Assembly: GCA_020635995.1 (NCBI GenBank)
Contig: JACJYS010000001.1
Coordinates: 620,001-684,000 of the forward strand
Origin: Chitinophagales bacterium
GTDB lineage: Bacteria; Bacteroidota; Bacteroidia; Chitinophagales; UBA8649
Reading direction: 5' to 3'
DNA length: 64,000 nucleotides
Numbering within the stretch: the first letter of the stretch is position 1; the number at the start of each line of letters is the position of its first letter. This document shows, piece by piece, positions 44,308 to 53,319 of this stretch. Below the pieces are notes generated by a model. It saw only the letters and a program-made list of their open reading frames with translations, searched no databases and was not told where the DNA came from. The position numbers and the translations under genes are program-made.

Positions 44308-45789
44308 TTAATACGCTCTCGCAAAAATTACTTTATGCTTCGCTTCTTTTCCTGTATAAATACATGAGCCGTTAGGTGCATTATCTTCCAATGGAATACA
44401 GCGGATAGTTGCTCCCGTTTCTTCTTTTATTTTATCCTCAGTTTCAGCAGTGCCGTCCCAGTTAGCTACTATAAAACCACCTTTATTTTCTAAAACCTGC
44501 TTAAACTCATCATAAGTTTTTACCTCCGTAGTGTTATCAGCACGGTGTTGTAGTGCTTTATTTTTTATGCCTGTTTCTATATCTGTAAGCAACTGCCCAA
44601 TAGTTTGAGCAATATTACTACTGCTTAAAGTGTTTTTTTCTTTAGTATCTCTTCTGGCTATTTCTACCGTGCCGTTTTCCAAATCTCTCGGGCCTATTAC
44701 TATTCTTGTAGGGTAGCCTTTCAGTTCGTATTCTGCAAATTTAAAACCCGGGCGTTTGGTATCGTCTTTATCTATTTGTACTCTTATGCCTGCTTTTCTT
44801 AATTCTTCAGCCATTTCTTCGGCTTTTAGCATAATTTGGTCGTTAACTTCCGGTTTATTTTTTAAGAAAAAAGGAATTATTACCGTTTGATAAGGTGCTA
44901 ATTTTGGAGGCAATACTAAACCTTCGTCATCGCTGTGGGTCATTATTAACGCACCCATTAGCCTTGTAGAAACACCCCAAGATGTTGCCCACACATATTC
45001 TTCATTTCCTTCTTTGTCTGCAAACCTTACATCAAAAGCTTTAGCAAAATTTTGCCCTAAAAAGTGGCTTGTTCCCGCTTGCAAAGCTTTGCCATCTTGC
45101 ATTAAAGCTTCTATACAATAAGTTTCTAATGCTCCGGCAAATCTTTCGCTTGGGCTTTTTGTACCTTTTATTACAGGCATTGCCATAAAATTTTCGGCAA
45201 AGTCTGCGTAAACATCCAGCATTTTTTCTGCTTCGGCTATAGCTTCTTGCTTTGTAGCGTGTGCCGTGTGTCCTTCTTGCCATAAAAATTCTGCTGTACG
45301 CAAAAATAATCGTGTTCGCATTTCCCAACGCACCACATTTGCCCACTGGTTTATTAATAAAGGTAAATCTCTGTATGATTGTATCCAATTTCTGTAGGTA
45401 TTCCAAATAATAGTTTCCGAAGTAGGACGCACCACTAATTCTTCTTCAAGTTTAGCATCTGGGTCCACCACCACGCCATTGCCATCAGGAGCAGTTTTTA
45501 GTCTATAATGTGTTACTACGGCACATTCTTTAGCAAAACCTTCCACATGGTCTGCTTCTTTGCTTAAATAACTTTTAGGAATAAATAAAGGGAAATACGC
45601 ATTAACGTGTCCTGTTTCTTTAAAACGCTTATCCAGCTCAGCTTTCATATTTTCCCAAATAGCGAAACCATAAGGTTTTATAACCATACAACCACGCACA
45701 TCGCTATGCTCTGCAAGGTCGGCTTTTAGTACTAATTCATTATACCATTGCGAATAATCTTCGTTACGATTTGTTAAACCTTTGCTCAT
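44308..45789 (-). CDS. proS: Prolyl-tRNA synthetase (archaeal/eukaryotic-like type)
   Basis: The 493-residue class II synthetase lacks the INS editing domain of the E. coli type and ends with the zinc-domain-like C-terminal region ([20 protein letters not shown]). Class II motifs are visible: [11 protein letters not shown] (motif 2 context), [20 protein letters not shown], and motif 3 within [17 protein letters not shown]. It charges tRNA-Pro in the cytosol. A perfect TACTTTTG -7 element lies upstream and the gene is divergent from the Tyr-rich repeat protein gene. Confidence 0.95.
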   Translation of the reverse strand: MSKGLTNRNEDYSQWYNELVLKADLAEHSDVRGCMVIKPYGFAIWENMKAELDKRFKETGHVNAYFPLFIPKSYLSKEADHVEGFAKECAVVTHYRLKTAPDGNGVVVDPDAKLEEELVVRPTSETIIWNTYRNWIQSYRDLPLLINQWANVVRWEMRTRLFLRTAEFLWQEGHTAHATKQEAIAEAEKMLDVYADFAENFMAMPVIKGTKSPSERFAGALETYCIEALMQDGKALQAGTSHFLGQNFAKAFDVRFADKEGNEEYVWATSWGVSTRLMGALIMTHSDDEGLVLPPKLAPYQTVIIPFFLKNKPEVNDQIMLKAEEMAEELRKAGIRVQIDKDDTKRPGFKFAEYELKGYPTRIVIGPRDLENGTVEIARRDTKEKNTLSSSNIAQTIGQLLTDIETGIKNKALQHRADNTTEVKTYDEFKQVLENKGGFIVANWDGTAETEDKIKEETGATIRCIPLEDNAPNGSCIYTGKEAKHKVIFARAY

Positions 45790-45829
45790 TTGAATTTTTT
45801 TGGTATGTAGTTTGTTATCTTTATAGAGG

Positions 45830-45837
45830 CAAAAGTA
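45830..45837 (-). promoter_or_regulatory. -7 promoter element for proS
   Basis: TACTTTTG on the minus strand is an exact TAnnTTTG match, 40 bases before the ATG at 45789. Confidence 0.5.
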
Positions 45838-45887
45838 AATAATTAAACACTTATGCCCTTCTTATTGAGAAACAAAATTTTGAAGTT

Positions 45888-47351
45888 ATGAAAAATTATA
45901 TGAAATATTTAAGCGTTGTGGTAGCAACTTTTTTATTGGGTACTACTGTAAATGCACAGTTTGATGATGTGTATTACGACCCTAATGACAACCAAAGTAA
46001 TTGGAATAATAATAATTCTTCTTATGAAAATTATGATTATGATGGAAATAATAATGAGCCGGATTATTCTGAAAGTTATTATGACGAAAATGGAGATACT
46101 TATGTAACTAATAATTATTACAACGATTATTATGATGAAGATTATTCTTATTCTAAAAGATTAAGAAGATATTATCAGCCTACTTTTGGTATAGGATATT
46201 ACGACTATTGGTACACCGATTATTATTGGAATAACCCTTGGTATGGAGCTTACTGTACTACGCCAAACTTTTATTATGGATGGAGAAGACCCGGCATAAC
46301 TGTTAGTTTTGGTTATAATCCTTGGGGATATAATAATTGGTATGGATACAATACATGGGGTTATAATTCTTGGGGACACAATCATTATTACAATCCTTAT
46401 CCTTATTATGGCTACGGTTATGGATACAATCCATACTACAATGGCTACTATGGTGGTTATTACGACCCTTATTATTCATATAACAATGGATATTATAATA
46501 ACGGCTGGGGATATAGAAACCAAACCGATTACACAGGACCAAGAAATTCCGGAGCAAATACTACTGTAGGAAGTACTACCGTAAAACAACCTGTACTTAG
46601 TGGCAAACAGCCTGTAGATGGCAATAATAGCACTTACACTCCTGTAAAAGGAAATGTTAAAACGCCAACATCTGTTGTTAAAACGCCTAACGCTACAATT
46701 AATCAGCCGGCAGTAAAAACGCCAAATGCTACTATTAACCAACCTGCGGTGAAAACACCTAATACAAATGTTGGAATTAAAACACCAAATGCAACCATAA
46801 ATCAGCCTGCGGTAAAAACGCCTAACTCAAATATTGGAGTAAAAACACCAAATGCCACTATTAATCAACCTGCGGTAAAAAGCCCTAATACAAATGTTGG
46901 CGTAAAAACACCGCAAGGAAACTTTGATAATAACAAAGTAAATACACCTACTAAAGCACCTAATAATTATGAATACAATTCGCCAAGTAAAGTGAAAACG
47001 CCTACTAACAGATATGATGGATACGACAATGGGAACATACAAATAAACAAAGCTCCAAGTACACCAAAGTATAATAGTACGCCAAAAAACAATAATAAAC
47101 AAAGCACTCCGAGTTATAATAATAATAGACAAAGTGCTCCAAGTTATAATAAACAAAGTACACCAAGCTATAATGCACCAAGTAAACAGCCTACTTATAG
47201 TGCTCCTAGCAAATCTAATTATTCAAGTCCAAGCTATAGTGCTCCAAGTAGATCTTCTTCTCCTTCTTATGGTGGTAGCAAAAGTAGTGGAGGAAGTTTT
47301 TCAAGCCCTTCAAGAAGTAGTGGGCCAAGTAAAAGTGGATTTAGCAAGTAA
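45888..47351 (+). CDS. Exported low-complexity repeat protein, Tyr/Asn/Gly-rich then KTPNATINQP repeats
   Basis: The 487-residue product has a signal peptide (cut near VNAQ). A first region (about 25-225) is made of Y, N, G, D and W, such as WGYNNWYGYNTWGYNSW. A second (about 255-345) repeats a 12-residue KTPNATINQPAV unit interspersed with 9-residue KTPNTNVGV units. A Ser/Tyr/Pro-rich tail (SAPSYNKQSTPSYN type) ends in KSGFSK. It appears disordered, with no catalytic motif, Cys or membrane anchor beyond the signal. It precedes a lipoprotein gene (6 bases) and an OmpP1-like porin gene, so the three probably form an operon. A structural or surface matrix role is inferred only. Confidence 0.7.
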   Translation: MKNYMKYLSVVVATFLLGTTVNAQFDDVYYDPNDNQSNWNNNNSSYENYDYDGNNNEPDYSESYYDENGDTYVTNNYYNDYYDEDYSYSKRLRRYYQPTFGIGYYDYWYTDYYWNNPWYGAYCTTPNFYYGWRRPGITVSFGYNPWGYNNWYGYNTWGYNSWGHNHYYNPYPYYGYGYGYNPYYNGYYGGYYDPYYSYNNGYYNNGWGYRNQTDYTGPRNSGANTTVGSTTVKQPVLSGKQPVDGNNSTYTPVKGNVKTPTSVVKTPNATINQPAVKTPNATINQPAVKTPNTNVGIKTPNATINQPAVKTPNSNIGVKTPNATINQPAVKSPNTNVGVKTPQGNFDNNKVNTPTKAPNNYEYNSPSKVKTPTNRYDGYDNGNIQINKAPSTPKYNSTPKNNNKQSTPSYNNNRQSAPSYNKQSTPSYNAPSKQPTYSAPSKSNYSSPSYSAPSRSSSPSYGGSKSSGGSFSSPSRSSGPSKSGFSK

Positions 47352-47357
47352 ATATTT

Positions 47358-47783
47358 ATGAGGTATTTGTTTAGTGTCATATCATTATTTATTTTGCTAA
47401 CAGCTTGCAATAAAAATAAGGATGATAAAAAAACTTTAGCTTGTGGTGATGTAGTTAACATAGATGCCGATAAATATCAATCAGATAGCAGTAGTTATTT
47501 TCTTATAGATACTGCTTTTATTAATCAAAATTGTTTAACTATTACTATAGGTGCAAGTGGTTGCGATGGTTCTACTTGGCAAACTGTTTTATATGATGAG
47601 GGTGTAGTTATGGACTCTTATCCTATACAGAGAAATATTAGGTTTGTTTTAAAAAATGAAGAATTGTGTTTAGCTGTTTTTTCAAAAACGTACTCATTTG
47701 ATTTGCAACCTACGCAAGGTACAGAAAACAAAATATCCTTTAATTTAGAAGGCTGGAATAATGCCTTATTATATGAATATTAA
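47358..47783 (+). CDS. Lipoprotein, hypothetical
   Basis: The 141-residue product has a classic lipobox, LLTAC, with the lipidated cysteine near residue 17, then a charged KNKDDKK linker. The mature domain is beta-rich and contains four further cysteines (TLACGD, NQNCLTI, SGCDGS, EELCLAV) that may form disulfides. The family is not recognised. It starts 6 bases after the repeat protein gene, and its end overlaps a longer frame of the porin gene. Confidence 0.7.
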   Translation: MRYLFSVISLFILLTACNKNKDDKKTLACGDVVNIDADKYQSDSSSYFLIDTAFINQNCLTITIGASGCDGSTWQTVLYDEGVVMDSYPIQRNIRFVLKNEELCLAVFSKTYSFDLQPTQGTENKISFNLEGWNNALLYEY

Positions 47784-47787
47784 TACT

Positions 47788-49305
47788 ATGAAAATACAAT
47801 ATAAACTATATACAATTTTAGCTGTATTGCTTTCATTTTCGGCAGTAGCTCAAAATTATGAAACCGATGCCATTAATATTGCTACAGAAAATTATGCAGG
47901 TTCTGCACGGTTTGCTGCTTTAAGTGGTGCTTTTAGTAGCGTTGGTGCCGATTTATCAAATTTAAGTCATAATCCTGCCGGAGTAGGAATGTACCGAAGC
48001 TCTATGTTTCAAGTTTCTTTAGGATATGGATATGCTAAAAACAACGCTTCTTTTTATAACAAAGATTTTGGCGAGTTTAAAGGCAATTTACTAATCCCAA
48101 GTGCCGGAGCTGTTTTTTCAACCAAAAAGCCAAGCAAAAAAGGAACTATTAGAAATGCTGCTTTTGCCATAGGAGTTAATCAGTTGGCAGATTATACTTA
48201 CAATGAAACCATAGAACATTTTAATGAAACACCTAATGCTTCAATGACCAATATTTGGAATACAGAGATGAACACAGTTTACGGTGCAACCAATGCAGAT
48301 GTTGTTGATGGTTTACCTTCTTTAGATGATGTTTCGTTTGAAACTTTTAATGCTTACTATGGTTATTTGGTTAATTGGGATTCAACAGTATTAGGCTACA
48401 CCACTCCTGTGCAAGGCTCTTTTAAACAAACAAGATATAATGAAAGAACAGGGAAAAAACACGAAATGTTTATTTCGGCAGGAGCAAATTATTTAGATAA
48501 ATTATATTTTGGAGCTACTATTGGTATTCCTATTTTAAATTATAGGCTTAACAGCATATACAGCGAAGAAGATACACAAAATGATAGCCTAAATACTTTT
48601 TTTAATTCGTATGAAATGCAAAACAATTATAAAATGGAAGGTTTGGGTTTCAATTTTAAAGCAGGGCTTATTTACAAACCAACGCAATGGTTTAGAATGT
48701 CGGCAGCTTTTCATACACCGGAAAGAATTAGCATGACAGAAAATTATTCTTCGCAGCTTAGTAGTAGAAACGATTATTATAATACAGACAATGATGCACT
48801 AACAGGAGAAGCCAACTATAAACTTAGACTGCCGTGGAAAGCTAATGCAGGTATGAGTTTTTATTATAAAACTAATGGCTTTATTTCTGTAGATTATCAA
48901 ACAGTAGGCTACAATAGCATGAAATATGATTTTGGCAATAATTTTAGAGATTATAACAATTTGATAAACAGCCAATTAAAAAATAAATACCAAAATACAC
49001 ATCAAGTAAGAGTGGGAATAGAAGCCGTTATAAAAGTATTAAGACTTAGAGCAGGATATAGCTACACCACAAGCCCAATTAAAAAGGCATTTAGAGTAAA
49101 TGCTTCAGATTTAAGCCGACAAAGTTTTTCTGGTGGAATAGGATTTTTATTTAACCAAAAATTTGCTTTAGATTTTGCTTATGTTCATTATTTAACTAAA
49201 GAATTTGAACAACCTTATTTAATTCAAGGTGTAGATATTTCTGGTATCAACAAAAAAATAAGTAGAGGTACGGGTGTGGTAAGTTTTGCTTATAGATTTA
49301 GATAG
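47788..49305 (+). CDS. OmpP1/FadL family outer membrane transport protein
   Basis: From the ATG at 47788 the product is 505 residues with a signal peptide (cut near AVAQ). The FadL-type start is YAGSARFAALSGAFSSVGADLSNLSHNPAG, with the NPAG hatch sequence. A barrel follows, ending VSFAYRFR. FadL proteins let hydrophobic compounds diffuse through the outer membrane. The longer open frame from 47761 adds residues before the signal peptide and overlaps the preceding gene, so the later ATG is chosen. It is the last gene of the putative operon with the repeat protein and lipoprotein. Confidence 0.85.
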   Translation: MKIQYKLYTILAVLLSFSAVAQNYETDAINIATENYAGSARFAALSGAFSSVGADLSNLSHNPAGVGMYRSSMFQVSLGYGYAKNNASFYNKDFGEFKGNLLIPSAGAVFSTKKPSKKGTIRNAAFAIGVNQLADYTYNETIEHFNETPNASMTNIWNTEMNTVYGATNADVVDGLPSLDDVSFETFNAYYGYLVNWDSTVLGYTTPVQGSFKQTRYNERTGKKHEMFISAGANYLDKLYFGATIGIPILNYRLNSIYSEEDTQNDSLNTFFNSYEMQNNYKMEGLGFNFKAGLIYKPTQWFRMSAAFHTPERISMTENYSSQLSSRNDYYNTDNDALTGEANYKLRLPWKANAGMSFYYKTNGFISVDYQTVGYNSMKYDFGNNFRDYNNLINSQLKNKYQNTHQVRVGIEAVIKVLRLRAGYSYTTSPIKKAFRVNASDLSRQSFSGGIGFLFNQKFALDFAYVHYLTKEFEQPYLIQGVDISGINKKISRGTGVVSFAYRFR

Positions 49306-49329
49306 TTTTTGGGTTCTGAATGTCCCTAT

Positions 49330-51258
49330 TTAATTTACCATTACTTTAGCTACACCTATTTCATGGTTTTTACCTATTACTTTTAAAATATAGCTTCCTT
49401 TATTAAAATTAGAAACATCTATTTTATAATTAGGTTGATAGCCACCTACAGAGTTATTCCAAACCATTTTGCCACTAATATCATATAGTTCCATTTTTTG
49501 CCAAGGCAAAAGTTTGTCTATATAAATAAAATTTGACGAAGGAACAGGATAAACACTCAATTCCATTTTGTCATCTAAGTATAAATTATTAATAGCTGTT
49601 CCGGTAGTATCATTTGTTTTATTAACTGGCAAAATAATAGAAGACGGATAAGAACTACTGCTGTGAATATTGTTAGTAGCTATAAGCGGATTTACCAGTG
49701 TATCTATATTATAGTTTGGGTACATTTCTTCGCCCGTATTCATATTTCTGTTAAAACGGGGGTAGTTAGACGAAGTAACTATTACTCTAATACGGTGTCC
49801 TTCTAAAAAAGTTAAACCTAAATTTTCGGTTTCCATTTCCACTTCATAAACAGAATTTGGCGTCATAAAAGCGGTATCTGCTATGGTAAAACCATTTCTA
49901 AAACGCAATCTATAATGACTTTCAGCAAAAATTATTGAACGCCCATCGGGATATACATCTGTTATTCGCAAAGATAAATCTGTATCTTTTCTATCTGAAG
50001 AAAAGTAGATTTTAGCTTTAATTTTCCCTTGAACCACAACATCTTCTGTTAAAGGCTCACTTGTATAAATAATGTTATCGTTTCTACTTTCTACAGAATC
50101 TCTTTGGTCTATTGGCCCTACATTAGTATTTACAAAATGAGTTTCAAAATATTTACCACCTATTGAGGGCGATGGATTTTGGGGATTGTAAACAAAAGAT
50201 AAAAAATCATTTGTAGTGTTTGTTGGTGCTAAAGGGCTTAAAATATTATTATTATGAAAGAAAAAAGTATCATTACTTACTTCATTAGGAGGCCAAACAT
50301 CATTACTTTTTAGCTCATTTGTTCCCATTTGATAATACTGAACAAAAGGCGTGTTTTCCCAGCCATTATTTACATTTTCTAAATGATAATCAAAATACAT
50401 TCTCGTCAGCGAATCTGCCAATCCTGCTGCATTATTGTACATTAAATCTCCTTGGTTAGCATTGTCTATTTCACTATGCGACCATGGTCCCATGAGTAGT
50501 CTGTGCTTATTTCTTACTCCTGTTGCCGAAGAAGTTTTTAACAAATTAAACATATTAAAACAGTCATCAACATTTATATCAAACCAGCCACCAACAATAA
50601 ACATAGGCACTTCAATATCTTGAGGGTAAGTGCTACTGGTTTCTGCATACGCCCACAAATTGTTGTAATAAGGATTATCTAAAATTATATTATTAAGACC
50701 AAAATAAGTGCTTACAAAATCAAAATAATCTATTCTTAAAGCTCCGCCCTCAAAATATTTGGAGTAGTATGTTTGAGGAGCTGTTACTACAGGTACACCA
50801 CAAACTAAATGTGGTGGCTGCTCTTTTGCGGTTTGAAACTGAATAACACTCAATGCCGATGGCCCCCAAGTGCCCACTTTCCCGTTAGACCAACTTTGCT
50901 GAGCTATCCATTCTACGGCATCGTATCCATCTTGTCCACTATTTACAGTTGCCACACAAGCTGCAGCTGATTGAAAATAACACCGCCAATCTACCACTAA
51001 AAAAGCATAAGGGCTATTGGCTATATTATATTTTACGCCAGCAGGTAAACCCGTTAATCTAAAATTATTTTTATTATATGGTGTTTGAATTAAAATGGTT
51101 GAAAAAGAGTCAGTATTATTGGGCAAGTATAAATCTCCTTTTAATATTTTCCCATCTCGCATAGGGATAGATACCGTGGAGCTGGGGGTTATTTGTGCAA
51201 AAATCTGAGTAGCTACAAATAAAAAAATAGCAATTAAAAAATATTTGTTGGTTGGCAT
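49330..51258 (-). CDS. CocE/NonD-type hydrolase with T9SS sorting domain
   Basis: From the ATG at 51258 the product is 642 residues with a signal peptide (cut near IFAQ). It has an alpha/beta-hydrolase of the X-Pro dipeptidyl-peptidase (S15)/CocE type with nucleophile S134 (TWGPSALSV), acid D227 (GGWFDINVDD) and H261 (PWSHSEI). A jelly-roll domain follows (about 340-540). The last 80 residues form a type A T9SS sorting domain (VYPVPSSNF, LYDISGKMVW, NFNKGSYILKVIG). It should be a secreted or surface-anchored esterase or peptidase. The GPSAL elbow departs from the common GxSYxG, so the substrate is open. Confidence 0.87.
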   Translation of the reverse strand: MPTNKYFLIAIFLFVATQIFAQITPSSTVSIPMRDGKILKGDLYLPNNTDSFSTILIQTPYNKNNFRLTGLPAGVKYNIANSPYAFLVVDWRCYFQSAAACVATVNSGQDGYDAVEWIAQQSWSNGKVGTWGPSALSVIQFQTAKEQPPHLVCGVPVVTAPQTYYSKYFEGGALRIDYFDFVSTYFGLNNIILDNPYYNNLWAYAETSSTYPQDIEVPMFIVGGWFDINVDDCFNMFNLLKTSSATGVRNKHRLLMGPWSHSEIDNANQGDLMYNNAAGLADSLTRMYFDYHLENVNNGWENTPFVQYYQMGTNELKSNDVWPPNEVSNDTFFFHNNNILSPLAPTNTTNDFLSFVYNPQNPSPSIGGKYFETHFVNTNVGPIDQRDSVESRNDNIIYTSEPLTEDVVVQGKIKAKIYFSSDRKDTDLSLRITDVYPDGRSIIFAESHYRLRFRNGFTIADTAFMTPNSVYEVEMETENLGLTFLEGHRIRVIVTSSNYPRFNRNMNTGEEMYPNYNIDTLVNPLIATNNIHSSSSYPSSIILPVNKTNDTTGTAINNLYLDDKMELSVYPVPSSNFIYIDKLLPWQKMELYDISGKMVWNNSVGGYQPNYKIDVSNFNKGSYILKVIGKNHEIGVAKVMVN

Positions 51259-51293
51259 GGCGGTAATTTTATTGGTGCTAAAGTAAGGATATA

Positions 51294-51352
51294 ATACCAA
51301 TTTTTGTTAACAAAAAATAATCTAATCTATTTTGTGTTTTATGCCGATAGAG
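51294..51352. repeat. Left half of the dispersed intergenic repeat
   Basis: ATACCAAT, TTGTTAACA, TAATCTAATCTATTTTGTG and ATGCCGATAG match the left half of copy 1 (1721-1787) closely. The right half does not follow; other sequence and a REP palindrome do. Confidence 0.6.
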
Positions 51353-51400
51353 TAATACCGCAGGGATAAACTGCAAATCCTTAAAGTGTATTTCCCCGTC

Positions 51401-51423
51401 ACGGTGCGTGTCTCACGCACCGT
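51401..51423. repeat. REP palindrome downstream of the RAYT gene
   Basis: ACGGTGCGTG and CACGCACCGT form a perfect 10-bp stem around TCT. It is GC-rich in AT-rich surroundings. It lies 30 bases beyond the RAYT stop and is inverted relative to the copy at 52011-52031. Confidence 0.8.
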
Positions 51424-51452
51424 AATTTTTTACCTGTATCAAAAAGAAGTCA

Positions 51453-51995
51453 TTACAAGCCTTCCAAAACATGAGTTAAAAAGCCAAAATTGTCTTCATT
51501 TTTTTCATAAAAATAAGAAGATGAATAGTAATATTCTTCAGGTAAAGTAGCAAGTTTCCAATGTTCAGCTAAGGGATTGTTATGGATATAATCAATTTTC
51601 TGCCATGCAGTTGCTCGTTTAGTTAACTCAAAGGAAAATGGATCTCGTTGCCAAAATTCGTGTTCTTTATTTGATGCTTTAACTTTAAACTTTTCAAGTT
51701 CATTTGGTTTTTTTTCAAGCAAATATTTCCTGAATTTATGGGCAGTATATTTTAAAAAAGAACCACTTGGTTTTTCTTTACCATTCATCTTTAGTAATTG
51801 CCAAACGAAGTGAATATGATTAGGCATGATTACAAAAGCATAAACTTTTACAAGCTCATTATCAACAAGATATTTTAAAGATTGTAAAATAATTTCTTTT
51901 AACTCATTATTGTCCAAAAGTTGATACCAATTATTAATGGTTGCAGTCCAGAAATAAATACCTCCAAACTCAATATATGAGTTTCTATATTCCAT
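51453..51995 (-). CDS. REP-associated tyrosine transposase (RAYT, IS200/Y1-like)
   Basis: From the ATG at 51995 the product is 180 residues, with an HUH nuclease core: H60-I-H62 in VIMPNHIHFVWQ and a catalytic tyrosine candidate Y136 in WQKIDYIHNNPL. The N-terminal YIEFGGIYFWTATI and the C-terminal PEEYYYSSSYFYE are typical of RAYTs. These enzymes are thought to spread REP sequences by single-strand cleavage at their palindromes. Here the gene is flanked by two GGTGCGTG-type palindromes in opposite orientation, which suggests a complete unit. It appears intact. Unlike classical IS200 transposases it is usually single-copy and vertically kept. Confidence 0.88.
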   Translation of the reverse strand: MEYRNSYIEFGGIYFWTATINNWYQLLDNNELKEIILQSLKYLVDNELVKVYAFVIMPNHIHFVWQLLKMNGKEKPSGSFLKYTAHKFRKYLLEKKPNELEKFKVKASNKEHEFWQRDPFSFELTKRATAWQKIDYIHNNPLAEHWKLATLPEEYYYSSSYFYEKNEDNFGFLTHVLEGL

Positions 51996-52010
51996 TATAG
52001 TATTTTTTTG

Positions 52011-52031
52011 TGGTGCGTGAGACACGCACCA
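52011..52031. repeat. REP palindrome upstream of the RAYT gene
   Basis: TGGTGCGTG and CACGCACCA form a perfect 9-bp stem around AGA. It is the reverse-orientation partner of 51401-51423 and lies 15 bases before the RAYT start. Confidence 0.8.
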
Positions 52032-52103
52032 AGGCTAACAATTTTTTTTATTGGTGCTAAAGTAAAAATATTATATTGTAATTAAAAATACATTAACTAA
52101 CAC

Positions 52104-52451
52104 TTAAAAAATGTGTTTCCAAAAAACATAAATTCCTATACATATAGCAAGTATAGAAATTAGCAATACTGCGGCCGCTGCGGTATCTTTAGCTATTTTA
52201 GCTAATGGGTGTATTTCTTTTGTTGCTAAATCGGTAAGTGCTTCTAATGCGGTGTTAAATAGCTCTGCCGATAAAACAGAAATAATAGCAAAAGCAATTA
52301 GTAGCCATTCAAATTCTGTAATTTGAAAGATAAATCCAAAAGCAATAACAATTATAGCCACTACAATATGAAATTTCATATTTATTTGAGTACTAATAGC
52401 GTAAGCTAATCCTTCAAATGCATATTGAAATCCTTTTAAAAATTTTTTCAT
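52104..52451 (-). CDS. Diacylglycerol/undecaprenol kinase family protein
   Basis: The 115-residue inner membrane protein has the length and motifs of the DgkA family. It has an N-terminal amphipathic helix (KGFQYAFEGL), three hydrophobic helices and the active-site stretch ELFNTALEALTDL-ATKEIHP...AKDTAAAAVLL. Members phosphorylate diacylglycerol or undecaprenol with ATP. In Bacteroidota, as in Gram-positive bacteria, either substrate is possible. It stands alone and is transcribed away from the rpsF operon. Confidence 0.88.
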   Translation of the reverse strand: MKKFLKGFQYAFEGLAYAISTQINMKFHIVVAIIVIAFGFIFQITEFEWLLIAFAIISVLSAELFNTALEALTDLATKEIHPLAKIAKDTAAAAVLLISILAICIGIYVFWKHIF

Positions 52452-52525
52452 TTTTTATGGTAAGCTGTTATATCAAGTAAAAGTAGGATTTTTTTATTGA
52501 ATGAAGCATTGTGGTAATGACTTTT

Positions 52526-52563
52526 AAAAAGAGTAGAAAAAATTCTTTTCTGCTCTTTTTTTG
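52526..52563 (+). terminator. Strong hairpin with T tract between dgkA-like and rpsF
   Basis: AAAAAGAGTAGAAAA (52526-52540) and TTTTCTGCTCTTTTT (52546-52560) form a 15-bp stem with one T-G wobble, followed by TTTTTTT. It has the form of a plus-strand terminator, yet no plus-strand gene ends before it. Confidence 0.65.
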
Positions 52564-52615
52564 CTACCACTAAAACTAATTATGTTGAAAACTTTATTAT
52601 TTCAATAGTTTTACT

Positions 52616-52623
52616 TACATTTG
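52616..52623 (+). promoter_or_regulatory. -7 promoter element for rpsF-rpsR-rplI
   Basis: TACATTTG is an exact TAnnTTTG match, 34 bases upstream of the rpsF ATG. Confidence 0.55.
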
Positions 52624-52657
52624 CACTCCATTTTAAAAAATTTTATTTATAAAACCT

Positions 52658-53032
52658 ATGAATCAATACGAAACTACATTTATTGTAACACCAGTTCTCT
52701 CTGAAGGGGACGTAAAGAAAACCGTACAGGAGTACGTTGATTTTCTTAAATCCAATGGTGCTGAGATCGTTGAACAAGATCATTGGGGATTAAAGCAACT
52801 AGCTTATCCAATTAACAAAAAAACTACAGGTATTTACCATCATGTAGAATACAAAGCAGCAGCTGAGTTAATTGAAAAGTTTGAGCTATCTCTAAGAAGA
52901 GACGAAAGCATCATGCGTTTTTTAACTGTTAGACTTGGCAAATATGCCATTAAGTACAACGATGATAAACGTGCAGGATTAGTGGGAAGAAACAAAAAAA
53001 ATCAAGAACCTAAAAAAGAACAGGAGGCATAA
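52658..53032 (+). CDS. rpsF: 30S ribosomal protein bS6
   Basis: The 124-residue protein starts [16 protein letters not shown] and contains the bS6 core [14 protein letters not shown] and [15 protein letters not shown], with a Lys-rich C-terminal tail. It binds bS18 on the 30S platform. In Flavobacterium johnsoniae ribosomes bS6, bS18 and bS21 together hide the anti-Shine-Dalgarno tail of 16S rRNA. The last codons also spell the Shine-Dalgarno sequence used by rpsR. It is the first gene of rpsF-rpsR-rplI. Confidence 0.96.
   Translation: MNQYETTFIVTPVLSEGDVKKTVQEYVDFLKSNGAEIVEQDHWGLKQLAYPINKKTTGIYHHVEYKAAAELIEKFELSLRRDESIMRFLTVRLGKYAIKYNDDKRAGLVGRNKKNQEPKKEQEA
53022..53027 (+). promoter_or_regulatory. 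Perfect Shine-Dalgarno sequence before rpsR
   Basis: AGGAGG lies 7 bases before the ATG of rpsR, an ideal spacing. It is the strongest such site I noticed; most genes here have none, as expected for Bacteroidota. Confidence 0.7.
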
Positions 53033-53034
53033 CC

Positions 53035-53301
53035 ATGGCAAGTAATAAAAACATCCGTTTCCTGTCGGCAATTAAAATAGGAAAAGAAAGAAAAAAATAT
53101 TGCCGATTTAAGAAAAATGGCATTAAATACATTGATTATAAAGATCCTGAGTTTTTATTGAGCTTTGTAAATGAACAAGGTAAAATTTTACCAAGAAGAT
53201 TAACTGGAAATTCATTAAAATACCAAAGAAAAGTAGCACAAGCAATAAAAAGAGCAAGACATTTAGCTTTATTGCCTTACACTACAGATTTATTAAAATA
53301 A
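53035..53301 (+). CDS. rpsR: 30S ribosomal protein bS18
   Basis: The 88-residue protein has the bS18 sequence pattern [40 protein letters not shown] and the final [13 protein letters not shown]. It pairs with bS6 on the platform of the small subunit. It starts 2 bases after rpsF and is preceded by a perfect AGGAGG. rplI follows after 18 bases. Confidence 0.97.
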   Translation: MASNKNIRFLSAIKIGKERKKYCRFKKNGIKYIDYKDPEFLLSFVNEQGKILPRRLTGNSLKYQRKVAQAIKRARHLALLPYTTDLLK

Positions 53302-53319
53302 ACTTAAATCAATAGAGCA

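Noticed and set aside
46666..46912. Short regular repeats that could suggest a CRISPR array
   Set aside because: The repeats are in-frame coding units (KTPNATINQPAV) with no spacer structure, and no cas gene is present.
46303..47156. Several Ile/Ser/Asn-rich frames on both strands inside the repeat protein gene
   Set aside because: They arise from the biased Tyr/Asn codons and repeats of the plus-strand gene, which has a signal peptide and a continuous frame.
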